Below, one piece after another: positions 60,588 through 64,000 of a DNA stretch of 64,000 nucleotides (the stretch's first letter is position 1; each line of letters opens with the position of its first letter). This DNA comes from Trichopus zeylanicus subsp. travancoricus. Lineage: Eukaryota > Streptophyta > Magnoliopsida > Dioscoreales > Dioscoreaceae. The translations under genes and the position numbers were made by a program. The notes below the pieces were generated by a model that saw only the letters and a program-made list of their open reading frames with translations, ran no database searches and was not told where the DNA came from. Location: NCBI GenBank assembly GCA_005019695.1, contig RXID01004904.1, forward strand, positions 248,664 to 312,663, given 5' to 3'.

Positions 60588-62032
60588 TTGGGTCAGTAGG
60601 AACCCGTGTATAAGCAGAAAAGTACATTCTCAATGGATCAGTGAAGTAGAATATCAATTATAATGCACAACAGCATGAAGGAATAGTTTGGCCTCATATT
60701 GCCCTTGTATTTGTCTGACTTCGGGTGGATGGGCATCGCTTCACTGGCTCAGCTTCTGGCTCAGCTTTTTGATGACTGAAGAAAATCTGGAGATGATCCT
60801 GAATATTCCTGCTCTTTTTGTTTCAGTAGTATTAGAACACACTTTGCTATGTTTATAGAACAAGTTTGCTCATTGATGGTTGTTTTTGCTCCATTGCAAT
60901 GAAATATCATGAAATGCTTATTTTGTGCACAGCAAGTTATGAACTGTTTGTTTTTCATTTCGCCTTCAAGAATGACACTGATGTTTTTTATTAAATTATA
61001 TAATTTTTGTAATCGCCGAATATCAAGGAGCTTTGGGTTCTCTTTCACTTGTTATGAGAAGGATGATCTCAACAGCAACTTGTCGATTATTTGATTATAT
61101 GTTGTCGGCTCACGGAAACCTCGGGTTCCTTGTTTCTTCCACGAAGTGTGTCAACAAGTGAGACCTTTCATTTTGAGCAGGGCATCATAGTGCTTTGGTG
61201 GTAGCGATTTTTGTGACGAGGCTGTCCTTTGCTTCCTTTCCTTCACTCAAAAACCGTCATTGAAGTGCTTTTATGAGAAATTTCAAGCACAGAGATTTCG
61301 TGAGGTTTTCTTAAATTGGAAGGAAAACTAATTAATTTGATTTCTCCTAGTAATTGAACATGCACTGTGAAATTAGCAAACTCATTGCACTGAGACGAAG
61401 TGAGGGGAAAAATGAAATTTTAATGACAAATAACTAAAAAATTATTTTATATATTGAATTCTACTTGTGTTTAGGGTATCTAAGATCTTCATCTAAATCT
61501 TGCATCAGGGCACCATTTCAAGTCTCACATGGCAAATTTACCAAAGAGGGAGAAATCTCACGTGGCAAGACTCCATGCCCATGCTCCTTTTTTCATGTTC
61601 CAACCTCTTTAATATTCTGTGCCAATGGACCCTAGATATCCAATTGAAGAAATTAATCTCTGAAAAGACACCAAACGGAGATGAAATCTTGGGTTTAAAC
61701 CACCATCACCTGAACTTTCAAAATTCTAATTCTTTTCCGACCTCGAGGTCCTCACCTAACCCTGCTTCACTGCTTCTCTAAAAAAAAAAACTAGCACAGA
61801 GTGAAACCAACAAGGTGTCCAACTAGAGAATTTCTATCCTTGATCCTCCACCCTAATATTCTTCATCCTCTAGAGACTACACCAGATAGAATTGCATGCA
61901 ATGCAATGAGATACAGAGATACACAAAGAGAAGAGAGAGACAGAGAGAGAGAGAGAGAGACCTAGACCAAATATAAAACCTAAAGACAACTAAGATCTAG
62001 GGATTACTCTAAAGCAATATGTAACCTCTTCT
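60588..62032. other. Intergenic region between Copia and ZF-HD gene
   Basis: No supported gene. The left part continues the sequence interrupted by the young Copia. The right part should hold the 3' UTR of the minus-strand ZF-HD gene. A GA repeat lies at about 61942–61960. Confidence 0.55.
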
Positions 62033-62569
62033 CTACTTATTAACGAGTGCTGAGCTCTTCTTTGCGTCAACATCAATAACAGCAGGAGCAGTACCACCTC
62101 CGCCGCCGCCGCCACCAGGAGCAGCATTACTGGTTGCAGTAGACGAGCTGGAGCTATTCTTATGGTTATGCATCCAAACCTTGAAGACTTGTCTGTTAAC
62201 ACCGATCTCCCGGCAAAACCTCAGCACCTCGTCGCTGTCATCCCTACCCTTCTTCTGCAGCCTCCACCCTATCTTCTCGGCGAAGCTCAGCATCCTCGCC
62301 TTTTGCTCCTCGGAGAACTTGGTCCTAGGCCTCCTTCTCCCTTCGGTCCTCTCCTCCGTCTGAGGGGGCGAGACGGCCCTGGGCTCGGCTTTGATTTGCG
62401 ACATCACCTTGCGGTGGAAGTTGCGGTGGCAGCCGCAGGCGGCGCACTGAAAGCTGCCAGGCTTGGACGAGTCGGTGGTGAACTCGAGGCAGCCGTCGGC
62501 GGCGTAGGTGCCGAGGGTGGCGGCGTGGTTGCGCATGCACTCCTTGAAAACCTCCATCGCTTCCACCAT
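62033..62569 (-). CDS. ZHD: Zinc finger-homeodomain (ZF-HD) transcription factor
   Basis: A single exon encodes 178 aa. The N-terminal ZF-HD dimerisation domain spans about residues 9–54 (FKECMRNHAATLGTYAADGC through CAACGCHRNFHRK), with the Cys/His pattern of the family. A homeodomain covers about 78–141 (RPRTKFSEEQKARMLSFAEK through NRQVFKVWMHNHKNSS), with the plant-specific WMHNHK in helix 3. A Gly-rich stretch (eight Gly) follows and the tail ends SSALVNK. ZHD proteins are plant nuclear factors that dimerise through the zinc finger and bind ATTA-core sites; roles in flower, leaf and stress control are known for other members. Lack of introns and about 180 aa are normal for small ZHD members. 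The start is the first Met of the conserved frame; an internal Met at codon 5 is a possible alternative. The GC content is well above the flanks, as for the KANADI exon. Which ZHD subgroup it is cannot be settled. Confidence 0.95.
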   Translation of the reverse strand: MVEAMEVFKECMRNHAATLGTYAADGCLEFTTDSSKPGSFQCAACGCHRNFHRKVMSQIKAEPRAVSPPQTEERTEGRRRPRTKFSEEQKARMLSFAEKIGWRLQKKGRDDSDEVLRFCREIGVNRQVFKVWMHNHKNSSSSSTATSNAAPGGGGGGGGTAPAVIDVDAKKSSALVNK

Positions 62570-64000
62570 GAAGATGATGCAAGCAAGAATGGTAATTTAC
62601 ATATAATGGATGTTTTCCCTTCCTCTCCTGAGGGGTTTTACCTATATGCCCTTAGTGTTTGCACCGATTTACTAACTAGCCACTGGTTAGGCTGCATGGC
62701 ATTGGTTTGTGAAGATGACCACCGTTATCACGGTTTTGTAACGGCATCTCAATATAACATATAATACATTACTACATATATTATCTTTAGTTATCTTCCA
62801 ACGATCCGTGTAAATATTATTATTTGGGTAACGGACTATGTTGTGTTAACTATAGTTATCTATGTGAATGGTAAATGGTTACCTATTTTATATTAAATTA
62901 GATTGAATACGTGCAGTGCACATACCAAATTATTTAATAAAAATATAATAATTATTAAAATTATTGAATAAAAATGATTAATATTCTATTTTTATAAAAA
63001 TAGTATTTTTTTTTTCCTATTTTTATTAAAAAATTTAAAGAATAAAATCTTTATTCCTATTCAATTCACTGAGATATATATAACACATTATAATATTATA
63101 ATAATTATTTATTGTAATATCAATAAGCAAATATTTTGGATAATTTTTTGATAAAATTCAAACAACTCATTGCATAAGTAATCAAACTAAATTTATTATG
63201 TTGAAAGATCCTAAATAATATTAAATATATATGAAAAAATTGTAAGAAATAAATTTTGATTTATTTCTTACAATTATAAAAATATATATGAAAATGGTCT
63301 CACTAAGTATATACTTATGTTCTTGATTATTTGCTTCAATTCAAGTGATAGCTTCTCCTTTCCTTTAAATTTTGCTACGCTAAGATAATAAAAAAAATTT
63401 ACTATAGCTCAAGAAAATGTCCAAAAGTACTAATATTTATATTTTTATTGAGCATGAAACATATGCAACATGTGCAATTCCAAATTGCAATCCAATAAAA
63501 ATAAACTATGATATTTTCGCTATCATATTATTTTTCGCAACTTATAAAATCAAGTGAATAAAAAAATTTACTCTAAAATAATCTTAAAGCAAAAATCTTC
63601 AAATCAAATAATCCATAAAACATAACTCATATTAAAAAAAATTATTAATGTCAGAATTTGGAAAAAATTATATTTTATGCAAATAATCATATTATAATTA
63701 TAATAAGAAAATAGTTGTTTGTTGTTCATCGGGTCGAGGGCCAATATTTGAATTAACTCCTCTCCTCCTTTTTGAACAACTATTTTCAATAATGTTTTAA
63801 GAAAAAATTGGCATAATTTCTCCTAAAATATATGAGAGACATGTACAACAATATATGTTTAAATTATGACAAATATAAATAGTGTTAAATCACAAATATA
63901 CACCCCTAATACAATGAAATAAAAAGAAATCTAATACCATTGAGCTCAAATCAATAATACAACAAAATTATACAAACCAAAAAGAACTTAAAATTTACAA
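62570..64000. other. ZF-HD upstream region, then AT-rich DNA
   Basis: The first few hundred bases lie upstream of the ZF-HD start codon and should contain its promoter and leader. From about 62760 on the DNA is very AT-rich with short frames only. No gene, element end or structured repeat could be supported. Confidence 0.5.

Noticed and set aside
62162..62764. 200-codon plus-strand frame opposite the ZF-HD gene
   Set aside because: It is the antisense of a GC-rich gene. The minus-strand frame carries the zinc finger and homeodomain.
1..64000. Search for CRISPR arrays, tRNA or rRNA genes and bacterial-type operons
   Set aside because: No regularly spaced identical repeats with unique spacers, no recognisable tRNA or rRNA segments, and all genes are eukaryotic with introns or plant-specific domains.

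Overview
The window is plant nuclear DNA. Its genes have many short exons with GT–AG introns, CT-rich leaders, and plant-type regulators (a KANADI GARP factor and a ZF-HD factor), and it carries three Copia retrotransposons. The strongly GC-rich first exon of the KANADI gene against an AT-rich background suggests a monocot. The species is not determined, and no organellar or bacterial segment is seen.

Layout. 1–29 kb is gene space: a KANADI-type GARP transcription factor (+, 4006–7856, 6 exons, 415 aa), an inositol polyphosphate 5-phosphatase (+, 13469–15827, 8 exons, 446 aa) and a dihydroxyacetone kinase-type protein (+, 19916–28778, 20 exons, 595 aa). All three can be read through their splice sites without a break. 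29.5–60.6 kb is a mobile-element cluster. It holds an old minus-strand Copia (29490–34629), a decayed cyclin-J18 gene (34694–41940), an inverted-repeat element in a cyclin intron (36790–41397) with a second Copia nested in it (37297–40767), an intact two-exon Hikeshi/OPI10 gene (−, 44685–45331), a relic of the inverted-repeat family with a long minisatellite (46216–48540), a well-preserved copy of that family (50590–52822), the 3' part of a disabled COX11 gene (54314–55521) and a young, nearly intact Copia (55680–60582). 60.6–64 kb holds a single-exon ZF-HD gene (−, 62033–62569) in AT-rich DNA.

The most unusual item is the inverted-repeat family. Its termini begin GGGATAATTAC, its arms are about 300–350 bp and AT-rich, and it has very GC-rich cores. 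One copy also holds an AT-rich minisatellite of roughly 135 bp period. The best copy is flanked by a 9-bp direct repeat matching at 8 of 9 bases, which points to a non-autonomous Mutator-like element. One GC core is split by a Copia with a perfect 5-bp target duplication, so the order of insertions can be read.

The neighbouring genes do not form a pathway. The two genes broken inside the cluster (cyclin-J18 and COX11) carry nonsense changes, frameshifts or insertions, so working copies presumably lie elsewhere in the genome. Coordinates and reading frames were worked out by eye. Splice junctions are predictions, and no database search was run.
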